This document shows positions 37,514 to 46,738 of a DNA stretch of 64,000 nt, piece after piece (position 1 is the stretch's first letter; each line of letters opens with the position of its first letter). Both the position numbers and the translations under genes were made by a program. The DNA is from DSSM01 sp964484125 (GTDB lineage: Bacteria; Bacteroidota; Ignavibacteria; Tepidaquicellales; Tepidaquicellaceae): contig CAZAEK010000005.1 of the NCBI GenBank assembly GCA_964484125.1, forward strand, positions 62,001-126,000, written 5' to 3'. A model generated the notes under the pieces. The model was not told the origin of the DNA. It saw only the letters and a list, made by a program, of their open reading frames with translations, and made no database searches.

Positions 37514-40500
37514 TTGAAAAGTAATATATTAAAGTTTGTAAATTTTAAAAATAATATGGGAAGATTTTACTTTGCGGTGGTAATTATCTTAGCTCTGATA
37601 TCAGGAGCAAACGCACAAAATTATAACTGGATTACTCCAGGTCAGACATATTTAAAAATGTATGTAGCAGATGATGGAATTTACAGAATTGATAAAAATG
37701 ATTTTATAAATGCGGGAATTAGTGTTAGTGGTATAGATCCGAGAACAATTAAATTATATTACAAAGGAAATCAAATCCCGATTTATTTTAATGGTGAACA
37801 GGACGGAGTCTTTAATGATACAGATTATTTTGATTTTTATGGACAGAGAAATTATGGTGGATTAACAAATTCTTATGATGTGTATAATGCTGTTAGTTAT
37901 ATAACAGATGAATATTATAACTTATATTCTGATACGAGTTGTTATTTCGTTGGTTGGGGAGGCAGTTACGGGGTAAGATTTATTGATTTATCCTATAGTG
38001 TAAGCGAGCCGTATCCTTACGATTATTACTACAAGAGAATTCATTTTGAGCTTGATTCTATTTATTCGTTAGGAGAAACATTTGATCCAAGTAATGATTA
38101 TAGATTTTTTTTAAATGATAAATTTCAGGGAGAAGGTTGGTACTGGAGGAGATTTCTATATAATAATACTCATAACAGTACATTCCTGACACAATTTCTG
38201 CCTGCAAGTTCTCCCCCTGTAAAAATTAAAATTTTCGCTTATCCTGAGATTGTGAATACATCTGTTGCAAATGAACAGGTACTTGCTATTAAGGTGAATG
38301 GAAATAATGTAGATACTATAAGAAGAAATGACTTTGGAAAAATGGATACAACTTTATTATTCCCGAAATCTTATTTGAACACATCCGGCAATACTCTGAC
38401 TATGAGATATTCTCCTCCGGCAGCGGCTTCATCTTGTAAATTGTTACTTGATATGGTTGATATTTATTATCCTTCTGAAATAAGAATTGATACCACAAAA
38501 TTGAGTTTTACAACAGAACTTGTTGATACTGCTTCAAAATTGTTTTCAGTAAATAATTTTAATTCCGGAAATCAGGTTTATATCTATGATATTAAAAATA
38601 ATAAAAGAATTGTTAATAATACTTATAGCGGTAGCGTTTTATATTTTACAGGTAACGGAAACGGGAAATTCGAAATAGTAAATTCTAATATCAGTAAAAA
38701 ACCTTTCAGAATTAAACAAAGACAGGTTCCTAATTTAGTTACAAATTCCACTGGAGTTGATTATCTGATTGTATATAATAAATTATTTGAGGGACCTGCA
38801 GAACAACTAAGAAGTTTCAGAGCTACTAAAGACGGCTTCAGAACATTCAAAGCAGAAATCGAAGATATTTATGATGTATTTAATTTTGGGATGGAAAATC
38901 CGATAGCTGTAAGAAATTTCGTTAAAAATGTTTATGATGTATGGGTATCTCCAAAAGTCGAATATTTAGTTTTATTCGGGAGGGGTTCGATTGATCCGAA
39001 AAATAATTTTAAAAACGGAGCTTATTATAAGAATTTTATTCCGGTCTATGGTAATCCAATTTCTGAAGCTTATTTTGGAAGCTTTACTCCTAATTCTCTG
39101 ATATATAAAACTCAAGTTAATCTAGGCAGAATCCCTTGCTATACTAATGATGAAGCAAACGATATAATTAATAAAATCATATTTTATGAAAACTCTACTG
39201 TGGATGATTGGCACAAACAGATATTAATGATAACAGGAGGTTATTATTACTCAGACCAATCTCTTAATGTTAATAATGCAAATTATTTCTTAAATAATTA
39301 TATTAAAATTAAACCAAATTCACTTTCTGACATAAAAATATATCTGAATGATACAAGTGGAAATGTTTTATATAACTATCAGGACTCAATTGTTAAATCT
39401 ATTAATAGAGGTGCACTTTTATTGAATTATATTGGTCATTCTGGAAATAACTATTGGGATTATTCATTTACAGACCCTATTGTGTTGAATAATACAAAAT
39501 TACCATTAGTCTTCAGTATGGCATGTTTCACTGGTAAGATTGCTGACCCAAATTTTCGAGGATATGGAGAAAGATTCATATATTATCCCAATAAAGGTGC
39601 AATCGGTTTTATTTCAACTACAGGTTGGAGTTGGTCATCTTCTGGAAACTTATTTAACGAATATTGTTGGAAAGGGTTCAGAGATGATACTTTAAGAAGG
39701 TCCGGTAATTTTGTCAAATATGCTGCAGCTCTTATGGATACAATTAGTTTTGCCTCTAGAAATACAATAAATTGCTATACCCTTATCGGTGACCCAGCTG
39801 TAAATTTGAAACTGCCTAAATTTCCTGAGTATTGTATTAACAATGAAGATTATTCCATAGAAAATAAATCTCTATCTGTTGGAGAATTTTTAAATTTCAA
39901 AATATTTCTAAGAAATCTTGGTACTTTTTCTGATTCAGTTAAGGTAAAAGTAAAATTAATTCAAAACGGTAGCGATCTTTATATTAAAGATTATATATTA
40001 CATAATTTTTCTTTTGTTGATACTATTAAATGTTCGTTTAAAATAGATACTGCTGGGTCATTAAAAGTTAAGATTATTATAGACCCTGATAATTGGAATA
40101 TATTCGAAAATAAGAGTAATAATACTATTGAATTTAAAGTTGATAATTTAAGATCGAGTTTCGTTCCATTATTTCCGGTTGATAATCAATTGATTATAAC
40201 AGATACAGTTCTTTTTTCAGGACTAAATCCATATTTTTATAATCCATCAGATAAAATATTATTGGAAATTGATACAACGCTAAATTTTAATTCACCATTT
40301 TCCCAAACTTATGTTAAAAATAATTTATCTGGTGTAAAAACAGACTTTAAAATTAAATTAAATTATATCGATTCTAATAAAATTTTCTTTTGGCGAACAT
40401 ATTGTATTTTAGGCAATGACACTTCTAATTATTCAAAAATTTTCAGATTTTCTATTTCCCCCAATAATTCAAATTTAGCTGAAAAGATTGATTCTGCATT

Positions 40501-42445
40501 TAAGATTAATATCTTTGACAAATATAGTGTTGATGATCCAAATTTATCTTTTATTGAAAATAATGATTTTTCTTATACTATTAAGTTTATTAAAGGTTAT
40601 CTTTTCAACCGATCACAAACTCACGCTCCTTTTTCTCCATCGATTATAACTGTAAACAACAAAACTACACTATTAAATAAATCCGGCTTACATATTATTA
40701 AGATTTCTAAAACTAATGGCTTTATTCAGAATCTGAAGCATTTTTCAATGAATAGCGCACAATCCTCAGATTCTGTATTAAATTACCTGAATACTTTTGA
40801 TACCACTAATCTAATGATGGCTTGTAAGGTATTTGCAGTTCCAGGAGGGGTAACAATGTCTGCTGTAGCACGAAATAAAATAAAAGAATTTGGAAGTGTT
40901 AAAATTGATTCAGTAGGCTCTTTTGGCTGGTATAGTACTTGGGCTTTTATAGGATATTTGAATGCTCCAATACAAAATGTTAATGAAAGATATATCTATT
41001 ATCCGGGAGGAGGAGCAGATGCAGCACCTTCTATTGTATTCACTGAACCTTATTTCCTTAGTTATTTCGGTTCAATTACTACTATAATACAAACCGCACA
41101 ACACTACAAATCCCTTTCATGGCAGCAGGAGCTATTTCCGAAAACGGCTATTAAAACGGATATATATGGTGTAAAACGCGATAATACTGAACAGCTACTC
41201 TATCAGGATCTTACAAATAATAATGGAATACCCCTTGATACAATAAATGCCTATACTTATCCAAATCTAAAAATTGTTACGAAACTTTCTATAGATACTT
41301 CTTCAGGTCCGTTGCTTGAGCCAATTCCTTATGGAGGTATTCCATCGCCAATTTTGAAATCAATAAGTTACAGCTACGTACCCCCTCCCGAACTGGCAAT
41401 AGATTATTCTTCATTGGTAAGGTCTGATTCGCTTATCAAAGCGGAGGATAGTCTGGGAATTGCAGTCAGGTACTATAATGTCGGCTTTAAAAACTGTTAC
41501 GGTACCGTCAGAAATATTTATTTCTACAGAGGCAGTGAAAGAATAAATGTCAGCTCAGATACAAACTTCGCTACTCTGAAAGTTGATAGCTCTCAATCCT
41601 ATAAAACTTATATTAAGTTTGCAAACTATCTGCCTCCAACAAGAAAATATGATGAGCAAATATCCGTATTCTTTGAGGTAATGCCACTGGGACAGCAGAA
41701 TGATTATTATTATTACAATAATACAATAAATACAGATGTATGGATTAAGAAAAATATTTCAGGAGGCACTTTCGAATTATTTGCCGATGGTGTAAGATTA
41801 CTCGGCGGTGAATATGTGAAAAAGAATCCTGAGGTTACTGTTAAATATATAAGCAAAGATGCTGTTCCCATATCGTTTGCTGATACATCTCTGTTTAAAT
41901 TCATTGTTAACGGCAGATTGCTAAACATTGGCTTGAACAAGGAAATTAAAACAAATGAAGATTTTACAAAGAAATCTAAACAGGATGACAGAATGACAAG
42001 CGATGCAAAAAATAAACAGGTCGAAACTCCGAAGTCATTTAATTTCTATCCGGAGTTGCAATCAGGTGAAAATAATCTTGTGATACTTTCGAGAGTTACC
42101 TATGAAACAAATTTTGATACTATTAAATATTCTGTCCTTGTTTCTGATGAATTTTTTGTGAAAGATTTATATAACTATCCTAACCCTACAAAAGGCAATA
42201 CCTCATTTATGTTTACACTTGCCGGTAATAATGTTACTGACTGTAAGATAAAAATTTATACTGCTGCCGGAAGACTAATTAAAACAATTTATGCTCCTGC
42301 TAAAATAGGTTATAATCAGATCTTCTGGGACGGAAGAGATGATGACGGAGATGCACTTGCAAACGGAGTATATTTCTACAAGCTGATTGTTGAGGGAGAT
42401 GGTAAAAAAGAAACGCCTATCCAGCGTCTTGCCGTATTGAAATAA
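37514..42445 (+). CDS. C25-family (gingipain-like) peptidase, putative T9SS sortase PorU2, tandem paralogue
   Basis: A 1643-residue tandem paralogue of the gene upstream, with the same domain order. The catalytic pair is H642 (NYIGHSGNN) and C671 (SMACFTGK), and the sorting tail is again present (YPNPTKGNTSF onward). The N-terminal 450 residues and the C25 core are close to the first copy, while the middle (about residues 850-1200) has drifted far. The TTG at 37514 gives a long N-region; an ATG at 37556 would start right at the signal peptide and is a good alternative. It lies 16 nt after the first copy. Confidence 0.82.
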   Translation: MKSNILKFVNFKNNMGRFYFAVVIILALISGANAQNYNWITPGQTYLKMYVADDGIYRIDKNDFINAGISVSGIDPRTIKLYYKGNQIPIYFNGEQDGVFNDTDYFDFYGQRNYGGLTNSYDVYNAVSYITDEYYNLYSDTSCYFVGWGGSYGVRFIDLSYSVSEPYPYDYYYKRIHFELDSIYSLGETFDPSNDYRFFLNDKFQGEGWYWRRFLYNNTHNSTFLTQFLPASSPPVKIKIFAYPEIVNTSVANEQVLAIKVNGNNVDTIRRNDFGKMDTTLLFPKSYLNTSGNTLTMRYSPPAAASSCKLLLDMVDIYYPSEIRIDTTKLSFTTELVDTASKLFSVNNFNSGNQVYIYDIKNNKRIVNNTYSGSVLYFTGNGNGKFEIVNSNISKKPFRIKQRQVPNLVTNSTGVDYLIVYNKLFEGPAEQLRSFRATKDGFRTFKAEIEDIYDVFNFGMENPIAVRNFVKNVYDVWVSPKVEYLVLFGRGSIDPKNNFKNGAYYKNFIPVYGNPISEAYFGSFTPNSLIYKTQVNLGRIPCYTNDEANDIINKIIFYENSTVDDWHKQILMITGGYYYSDQSLNVNNANYFLNNYIKIKPNSLSDIKIYLNDTSGNVLYNYQDSIVKSINRGALLLNYIGHSGNNYWDYSFTDPIVLNNTKLPLVFSMACFTGKIADPNFRGYGERFIYYPNKGAIGFISTTGWSWSSSGNLFNEYCWKGFRDDTLRRSGNFVKYAAALMDTISFASRNTINCYTLIGDPAVNLKLPKFPEYCINNEDYSIENKSLSVGEFLNFKIFLRNLGTFSDSVKVKVKLIQNGSDLYIKDYILHNFSFVDTIKCSFKIDTAGSLKVKIIIDPDNWNIFENKSNNTIEFKVDNLRSSFVPLFPVDNQLIITDTVLFSGLNPYFYNPSDKILLEIDTTLNFNSPFSQTYVKNNLSGVKTDFKIKLNYIDSNKIFFWRTYCILGNDTSNYSKIFRFSISPNNSNLAEKIDSAFKINIFDKYSVDDPNLSFIENNDFSYTIKFIKGYLFNRSQTHAPFSPSIITVNNKTTLLNKSGLHIIKISKTNGFIQNLKHFSMNSAQSSDSVLNYLNTFDTTNLMMACKVFAVPGGVTMSAVARNKIKEFGSVKIDSVGSFGWYSTWAFIGYLNAPIQNVNERYIYYPGGGADAAPSIVFTEPYFLSYFGSITTIIQTAQHYKSLSWQQELFPKTAIKTDIYGVKRDNTEQLLYQDLTNNNGIPLDTINAYTYPNLKIVTKLSIDTSSGPLLEPIPYGGIPSPILKSISYSYVPPPELAIDYSSLVRSDSLIKAEDSLGIAVRYYNVGFKNCYGTVRNIYFYRGSERINVSSDTNFATLKVDSSQSYKTYIKFANYLPPTRKYDEQISVFFEVMPLGQQNDYYYYNNTINTDVWIKKNISGGTFELFADGVRLLGGEYVKKNPEVTVKYISKDAVPISFADTSLFKFIVNGRLLNIGLNKEIKTNEDFTKKSKQDDRMTSDAKNKQVETPKSFNFYPELQSGENNLVILSRVTYETNFDTIKYSVLVSDEFFVKDLYNYPNPTKGNTSFMFTLAGNNVTDCKIKIYTAAGRLIKTIYAPAKIGYNQIFWDGRDDDGDALANGVYFYKLIVEGDGKKETPIQRLAVLK

Positions 42446-42503
42446 TAAATTTGAATTTCTTTTTCATTTTAAGTGTTATATGTTATATAATTAATAATTT
42501 AAG

Positions 42504-43448
42504 ATGAAAAAGAGTTTAATTGAGTTAATGAACGGTCTTATTGACTATGCCGGATTATTTCCTCCTGCGTCCTTACCTTTAGATAAAGCAATATCTGAAT
42601 ATATTTACTATAAAAAATCTGAATATAGCTATATTGTCTCAAGGTTTGTAGTACCTGTTGCCTCTGTGGAAAATCTGAAATCAATTTATCAGGAAATTAA
42701 CGGCGGAAATATAAGTCTTTCTGTAATTCTTCCTGAAATGGAATTTGCTGTAAAAAGCGAGAGAAATATTTCAAAGTCAATTAAGGATTTAGATGCAATA
42801 TTAAAAGAAAATTCCTTTATAGAAGCGTCATCATTTGAAATAAAACTTCCGAGAAATCTTTCTGCTGAAAATCAGGAAAAATTATTAAAACAGTTCCAAA
42901 AAATTATTACCAAAATTAAAAAACTCCCGGATAATTCACTGATTTTTTTCGAACCTTATGTGCTTGGTGATAACTGGAAAACAAACATTGATATTGCATG
43001 TGAAGTAATCAGCCAAACCAGAGAACACTCGGGATTTAAGCTGCGAACCGGTGGCGTAACACAGGACGCCTTCCCTCACACTGATATACTTGCCTATGCA
43101 ATAAAAAAATGCAGTGATATGAAAATTAAATTCAAAGCAACTGCTGGATTGCATCATCCGTTGAGGCATTTCAATCCTTCAGTTAATACAAAGATGCATG
43201 GTTTTTTCAATGTATTCATTGGTTTTTTAATTGCTGAGAAATATAATCCATCTCCGGAAATACTGAAAAAATTAATAAATACAGAATCAGCAACTGAATT
43301 CAGTTTCACAGATGATTTTATAACTTATGAAAACTTTGTAATCTCATTAAAAGATATTAAAAATATAAAAGAGTCATTCTCGCTTTCTTACGGCAGTTGC
43401 AGTATAGATGAGCCGATTGACGATTTGAAAACATTAAAACTTATCTAA
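42504..43448 (+). CDS. Conserved protein of unknown function linked to fumarylacetoacetase
   Basis: A 314-residue soluble protein. The C-terminal part has the blocks KLRTGGVTQDAFPHTD, FKATAGLHHPLRHF and MHGFFNVFIGF, rich in His, Arg and Asp, that look like an active site on a barrel-type fold; no established family name or reaction comes to mind. It lies 5 nt upstream of fahA and probably shares its transcript, so a role in aromatic amino acid breakdown or repair of a related metabolite is possible. No ATG alternative is needed; the start at 42504 fits. Confidence 0.65.
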   Translation: MKKSLIELMNGLIDYAGLFPPASLPLDKAISEYIYYKKSEYSYIVSRFVVPVASVENLKSIYQEINGGNISLSVILPEMEFAVKSERNISKSIKDLDAILKENSFIEASSFEIKLPRNLSAENQEKLLKQFQKIITKIKKLPDNSLIFFEPYVLGDNWKTNIDIACEVISQTREHSGFKLRTGGVTQDAFPHTDILAYAIKKCSDMKIKFKATAGLHHPLRHFNPSVNTKMHGFFNVFIGFLIAEKYNPSPEILKKLINTESATEFSFTDDFITYENFVISLKDIKNIKESFSLSYGSCSIDEPIDDLKTLKLI

Positions 43449-43453
43449 ATAAT

Positions 43454-44695
43454 ATGAAATCATTTTTAGATATTGAAAAGAATTCTGATTTTCCTCTGGA
43501 AAATATTCCGTTTGGTGTTTATCTAAATAATGGTAAACCTGATATCTGTACGGCAATTGGTGAATTTATTATTAATCTGAATATTCTCGAAAATTCAGGC
43601 TATTTCGATACTTGTTCCTTTGCAGGAGCTAAGCCATTTTCAGAACCGGTGCTGAATAAATTTATGAGTCTTGGTAAAAATGCAAGAATTGAAGCGAGGC
43701 AAAAAATTCAGGAACTATTTTCAGAAGAATCTCCGCTTGCGGGTAATAATAAAATATTAGATGAAATTCTATATCCTCTTTCAAAAGCTGAAATGCTCAT
43801 GCCGGTTGCAATAGGAGATTACACAGATTTTTATTCATCACGTGAGCATGCAACAAATGTAGGTATAATGTTCAGAGGGAAAGAAAACGCATTAATGCCT
43901 AACTGGCTTCATCTTCCCGTTGCTTATCACGGCAGGGCAAGTTCTGTAGTGATAAGCGGAACTAAAGTCAGAAGACCATCTGGTCAGATTAAAAACGACG
44001 ATAAACCTTTTCCTGAATTCAGTAAAACAAAGCAACTGGATTTTGAGCTTGAAATGGGCTTTTTTATCGGAACCGGTAATGAACTCGGCAATCCTGTAAA
44101 AACAGATGATGCTCTTGAACATATATTCGGAATGGTACTTGTAAATGACTGGAGTGCAAGGGATATACAAAAATGGGAATATGTTCCGCTCGGTCCTTTT
44201 CTCTCAAAAAACTTTGCCACTACTATTTCACCATGGATAATTACACTCGAAGCTCTTGAACCTTTTAAAGTTGAAGGACCAAAACAGGATCCCGAACCAA
44301 TGGAATATTTAAAAACAAAAGGAAATCCAACCTATGATATAAATCTTGAGGTGTATATCAAATCCGAAAAAATGCAGGAACCTTTTTTAATTGCGAAATC
44401 TAATTTTAAATATCTCTATTGGAATATTGCTCAGCAACTTGCTCACCATACTATAACCGGCTGCAATACACGTACCGGGGATATGATGGCTTCAGGAACA
44501 ATAAGCGGACCTGAAAAAATAAACCGCGGCTCCATGCTTGAACTTACATGGCGTGGAACTGAACCCATTAAATTGCCTGACGGAACTGAACGTAAATTTT
44601 TCAATGACGGTGATGAAGTTATCATAAAAGGATTCTGCGAAAAAGAAGGTCTAAGAATCGGATTTGGAGAAGCAAAAGGATTGATTCTTCCATAA
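43454..44695 (+). CDS. fahA: Fumarylacetoacetase
   Basis: A 413-residue enzyme of the FAH family that hydrolyses 4-fumarylacetoacetate to fumarate and acetoacetate, the last step of tyrosine degradation. It shows the N-terminal SH3-like domain and the catalytic domain blocks YTDFYSSREHATNVG, HLPVAYHGRASSVV and FELEMGFFIG, and VNDWSARDIQKWE carries the acidic metal ligand. The length is normal for the bacterial enzyme. The other genes of the tyrosine pathway are not in this window. Confidence 0.93.
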   Translation: MKSFLDIEKNSDFPLENIPFGVYLNNGKPDICTAIGEFIINLNILENSGYFDTCSFAGAKPFSEPVLNKFMSLGKNARIEARQKIQELFSEESPLAGNNKILDEILYPLSKAEMLMPVAIGDYTDFYSSREHATNVGIMFRGKENALMPNWLHLPVAYHGRASSVVISGTKVRRPSGQIKNDDKPFPEFSKTKQLDFELEMGFFIGTGNELGNPVKTDDALEHIFGMVLVNDWSARDIQKWEYVPLGPFLSKNFATTISPWIITLEALEPFKVEGPKQDPEPMEYLKTKGNPTYDINLEVYIKSEKMQEPFLIAKSNFKYLYWNIAQQLAHHTITGCNTRTGDMMASGTISGPEKINRGSMLELTWRGTEPIKLPDGTERKFFNDGDEVIIKGFCEKEGLRIGFGEAKGLILP

Positions 44696-44759
44696 GGTCA
44701 GTCCTTGTTGACTTGAAATTTTTGTAAATTAGAAGTATCTTAAATATTAATTTATAAAT

Positions 44760-45128
44760 ATGATAACTTTATTAATTATACTTTTAGTCTTTGTATGTAT
44801 TCTGCTTATTGGAGTTGTACTTTTGCAATCTTCAAAAGGTGGCGGATTGACTTCGACTTTCGGTGGTTCAAATGTTACTACTATGTTTGGCGCAAGGAGA
44901 ACATCTGATTTCCTTCAGAAGTCAACCATAGTTCTCGCAGTAATATTTTTACTTGTTTCGCTTCTGATGAATTTATACATCAGTAAAACTACAGATTCAA
45001 CTGAAAGTGTACTGCAGAAAAACAGCGGTAGTGCACCTGTTCAGCAGACAATTCCGCAGCAGAATATTCCAAGTCCCGATGCACCTCCAACTCAGCAACC
45101 TGACCAGCAGCAGAATCAAAATCCGTAA
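44760..45128 (+). CDS. secG: Preprotein translocase subunit SecG
   Basis: A 122-residue protein with two membrane helices joined by the SecG loop SSKGGGLTSTFGG and FGARRTSDFLQKST, the family signature. The C-terminal third is a Gln/Pro/Asn-rich tail, longer than in E. coli and likely unstructured. It is part of the SecYEG channel. A terminator follows at 45170-45199. Confidence 0.92.
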   Translation: MITLLIILLVFVCILLIGVVLLQSSKGGGLTSTFGGSNVTTMFGARRTSDFLQKSTIVLAVIFLLVSLLMNLYISKTTDSTESVLQKNSGSAPVQQTIPQQNIPSPDAPPTQQPDQQQNQNP

Positions 45129-45139
45129 AAGTTTTAACT

Positions 45140-45766
45140 TTGCGGCAATTCATACTTCATATTGATTTTAGCACTCTTTTTCAAAAGAGTGCTTTTTTTA
45201 TTTCCATAATTTCTCTTGTTTTTTCTGCTGAAATATATTCTCAGGAAAAGCTCTCACTCAAATCTGATTCTGAATTAAGTCTGTCAGAATTTAAAAAGCT
45301 TGAATTAATTCAATCAGTCCTTTCAGATACAACGAGACAGGATACGGCTGTAAAAAAATTTGTAATGAAAAAAAAACCGTGGAAAGCGGTCCTTTTCTCA
45401 GCTATTCTGCCGGGCTTAGGGCAATATTATAATGAATCTTACTGGAAAATACCTGTTGTTGCGGGAATTGGCAGTTATTTTGTATATGTGGCGATTAAAA
45501 ACAATAATAAGTTTATAGAAAACAGAGATTTATATGATGCTTCCATAACACCTCAAAATCCTTCCGGCGATACGCGATACAAGAACCTGAGAGAATTTTA
45601 CAGAGACCAGCGGGACCAGTTTATACTTTATTTCGGTTTGCTTTATTTAATTAATCTCGCAGATGCCTATGTTGATGCACATTTATTCGATTTTGATGTC
45701 AGTGATAAATACAGAGGAGGTGTGTTTATATCTCCGGGGAAAGTCGGGATTAAACTCAGTTTGTAA
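45140..45766 (+). CDS. DUF5683-family membrane protein
   Basis: A 208-residue protein with a hydrophobic N-terminus resembling a signal peptide (ending near YSQEK), a linker and the DUF5683 core: KKPWKAVLFSAILPGLGQYYN, a second hydrophobic segment and YLINLADAYVDAHLF. The family is typical of Bacteroidetes and of unknown function. The start is uncertain: TTG at 45140 gives the full signal peptide, but the secG terminator hairpin lies within the first 20 codons. An ATG at 45366 would lose the signal peptide. Confidence 0.68.
   Translation: MRQFILHIDFSTLFQKSAFFISIISLVFSAEIYSQEKLSLKSDSELSLSEFKKLELIQSVLSDTTRQDTAVKKFVMKKKPWKAVLFSAILPGLGQYYNESYWKIPVVAGIGSYFVYVAIKNNNKFIENRDLYDASITPQNPSGDTRYKNLREFYRDQRDQFILYFGLLYLINLADAYVDAHLFDFDVSDKYRGGVFISPGKVGIKLSL
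45170..45199 (+). terminator. Rho-independent terminator of secG, inside the 5' end of the DUF5683 frame
   Basis: The perfect inverted repeat AGCACTCTTTT / AAAAGAGTGCT (45170-45180 and 45183-45193) has a 2-nt loop and a following T run. It lies 42 nt after the secG stop. Because the DUF5683 reading frame runs through it, it may act as a terminator or attenuator for that gene as well. Confidence 0.75.
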
Positions 45767-46190
45767 AGAAAGAACTTTGAACACAGATTAAGCGGATGTA
45801 AAGGATTTCCTCAGGTTTACACTATCGAAGATGAATTTCTATGAACATTTTAAGTATTTTAATGATACAAAGTTCTGCAGTCATTTGTAAAAGAGATTAT
45901 ATGGTCTTAATAATGTTCAGTTTGATTGCTGTGTAATGGATTTCCCCCCACTTTCAAATTTAATTCCTCTTTATTAAATGCATTTTAATACTAATATCAC
46001 ATTAAAATGGGAATATGGGCATTAATATTTCTTAAATAATCAATATTACATAAAAAATCATAATATATTATGATTATACTATCGTGTAATCATTTATTCG
46101 ATAAATATACACTATAAATCACTATATAATAAGATTTATCTTGCATTTTTTTCTGGTTGTTACTATTATTATATTATAAATCACAATAAA
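45767..46190. promoter_or_regulatory. Upstream region of the HipBST operon with three inverted repeats
   Basis: These 424 bases hold no supported gene. Three inverted repeats stand out: CATTTTAAT / ATTAAAATG (45981-45989 and 46001-46009), a perfect 20-bp palindrome AATCATAATATATTATGATT (46056-46075), and ATAAATC / GATTTAT (46114-46120 and 46133-46139). The half-site ATAAATCAC recurs at 46176-46184, directly before hipB. Such elements fit operators for an XRE-type antitoxin that represses its own operon; binding is inferred. Confidence 0.5.
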
Positions 46191-46400
46191 ATGTTATTAT
46201 CAGAAATAGGAAATAAAATCAAAAAGAGAAGAAATGAATTAGGGTTAACACAACCTGCTTTAGCCCGAATGGCAGATGTCAGTTTAAATACTTTGTATCT
46301 TTTAGAGTCAGGACGCCTAAATGCATCAATTAATACATTAGAAAAAATATTAGAAGTAATTGGATTAGAAATTAATATAGAAGTTAAAAAATTAAACTAA
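46191..46400 (+). CDS. hipB: HipB-like XRE-family antitoxin
   Basis: A 69-residue helix-turn-helix protein of the XRE/Cro type (IKKRRNELGLTQPALARMA, then the recognition helix around DVSLNTLYLLESGR). It is the DNA-binding member of the toxin-antitoxin module and probably represses the operon from the palindromes upstream. The HipS gene follows after 5 nt. Confidence 0.82.
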   Translation: MLLSEIGNKIKKRRNELGLTQPALARMADVSLNTLYLLESGRLNASINTLEKILEVIGLEINIEVKKLN

Positions 46401-46405
46401 AGTAA

Positions 46406-46738
46406 ATGAGAAAAGCCGCTGTATATAGAAATGAAGATTTCGCAGGAACGTTGACTGAAGAAAATATAAATAGTTATATTTTTGAATATGACGAAAATTA
46501 TTATTCAGATTCTTCTAAACCAGCAGTTAGTTTGACTTTACCTAAAACGAATCGAATATATAAATCAACTTACTTATTTCCTTTTTTTTATAATATGATT
46601 TCAGAGGGAGCTAATAAAAAATTACAATGCATAAGACTGAAAATTGATGAGAATGATAATTTTGGATTATTATTAGCTACAGCCAAATATGATACGATTG
46701 GTGCCATTTCAATAAAACCATTAGAGAAAAATACTTGA
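46406..46738 (+). CDS. hipS: HipS: HipA N-terminal subdomain 1 as a separate protein
   Basis: A 110-residue protein equal to the N-subdomain-1 of HipA kinases, with LFPFFYNMISEG (57-68), FGLLLAT (86-92) and DTIGAISI (96-103). In the three-part HipBST systems this domain is split off and acts as the antitoxin of the kinase, whereas in HipBA it is fused to the toxin. The stop overlaps the TTG start of hipT (TTGA). The reading frame is clean, so this is a real split and not a frameshift. Confidence 0.78.
   Translation: MRKAAVYRNEDFAGTLTEENINSYIFEYDENYYSDSSKPAVSLTLPKTNRIYKSTYLFPFFYNMISEGANKKLQCIRLKIDENDNFGLLLATAKYDTIGAISIKPLEKNT

Noticed and set aside
45841..45936. Short frame of about 31 codons upstream of hipB
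   Set aside because: No ribosome-binding site and no recognisable sequence; chance length in AT-rich DNA.
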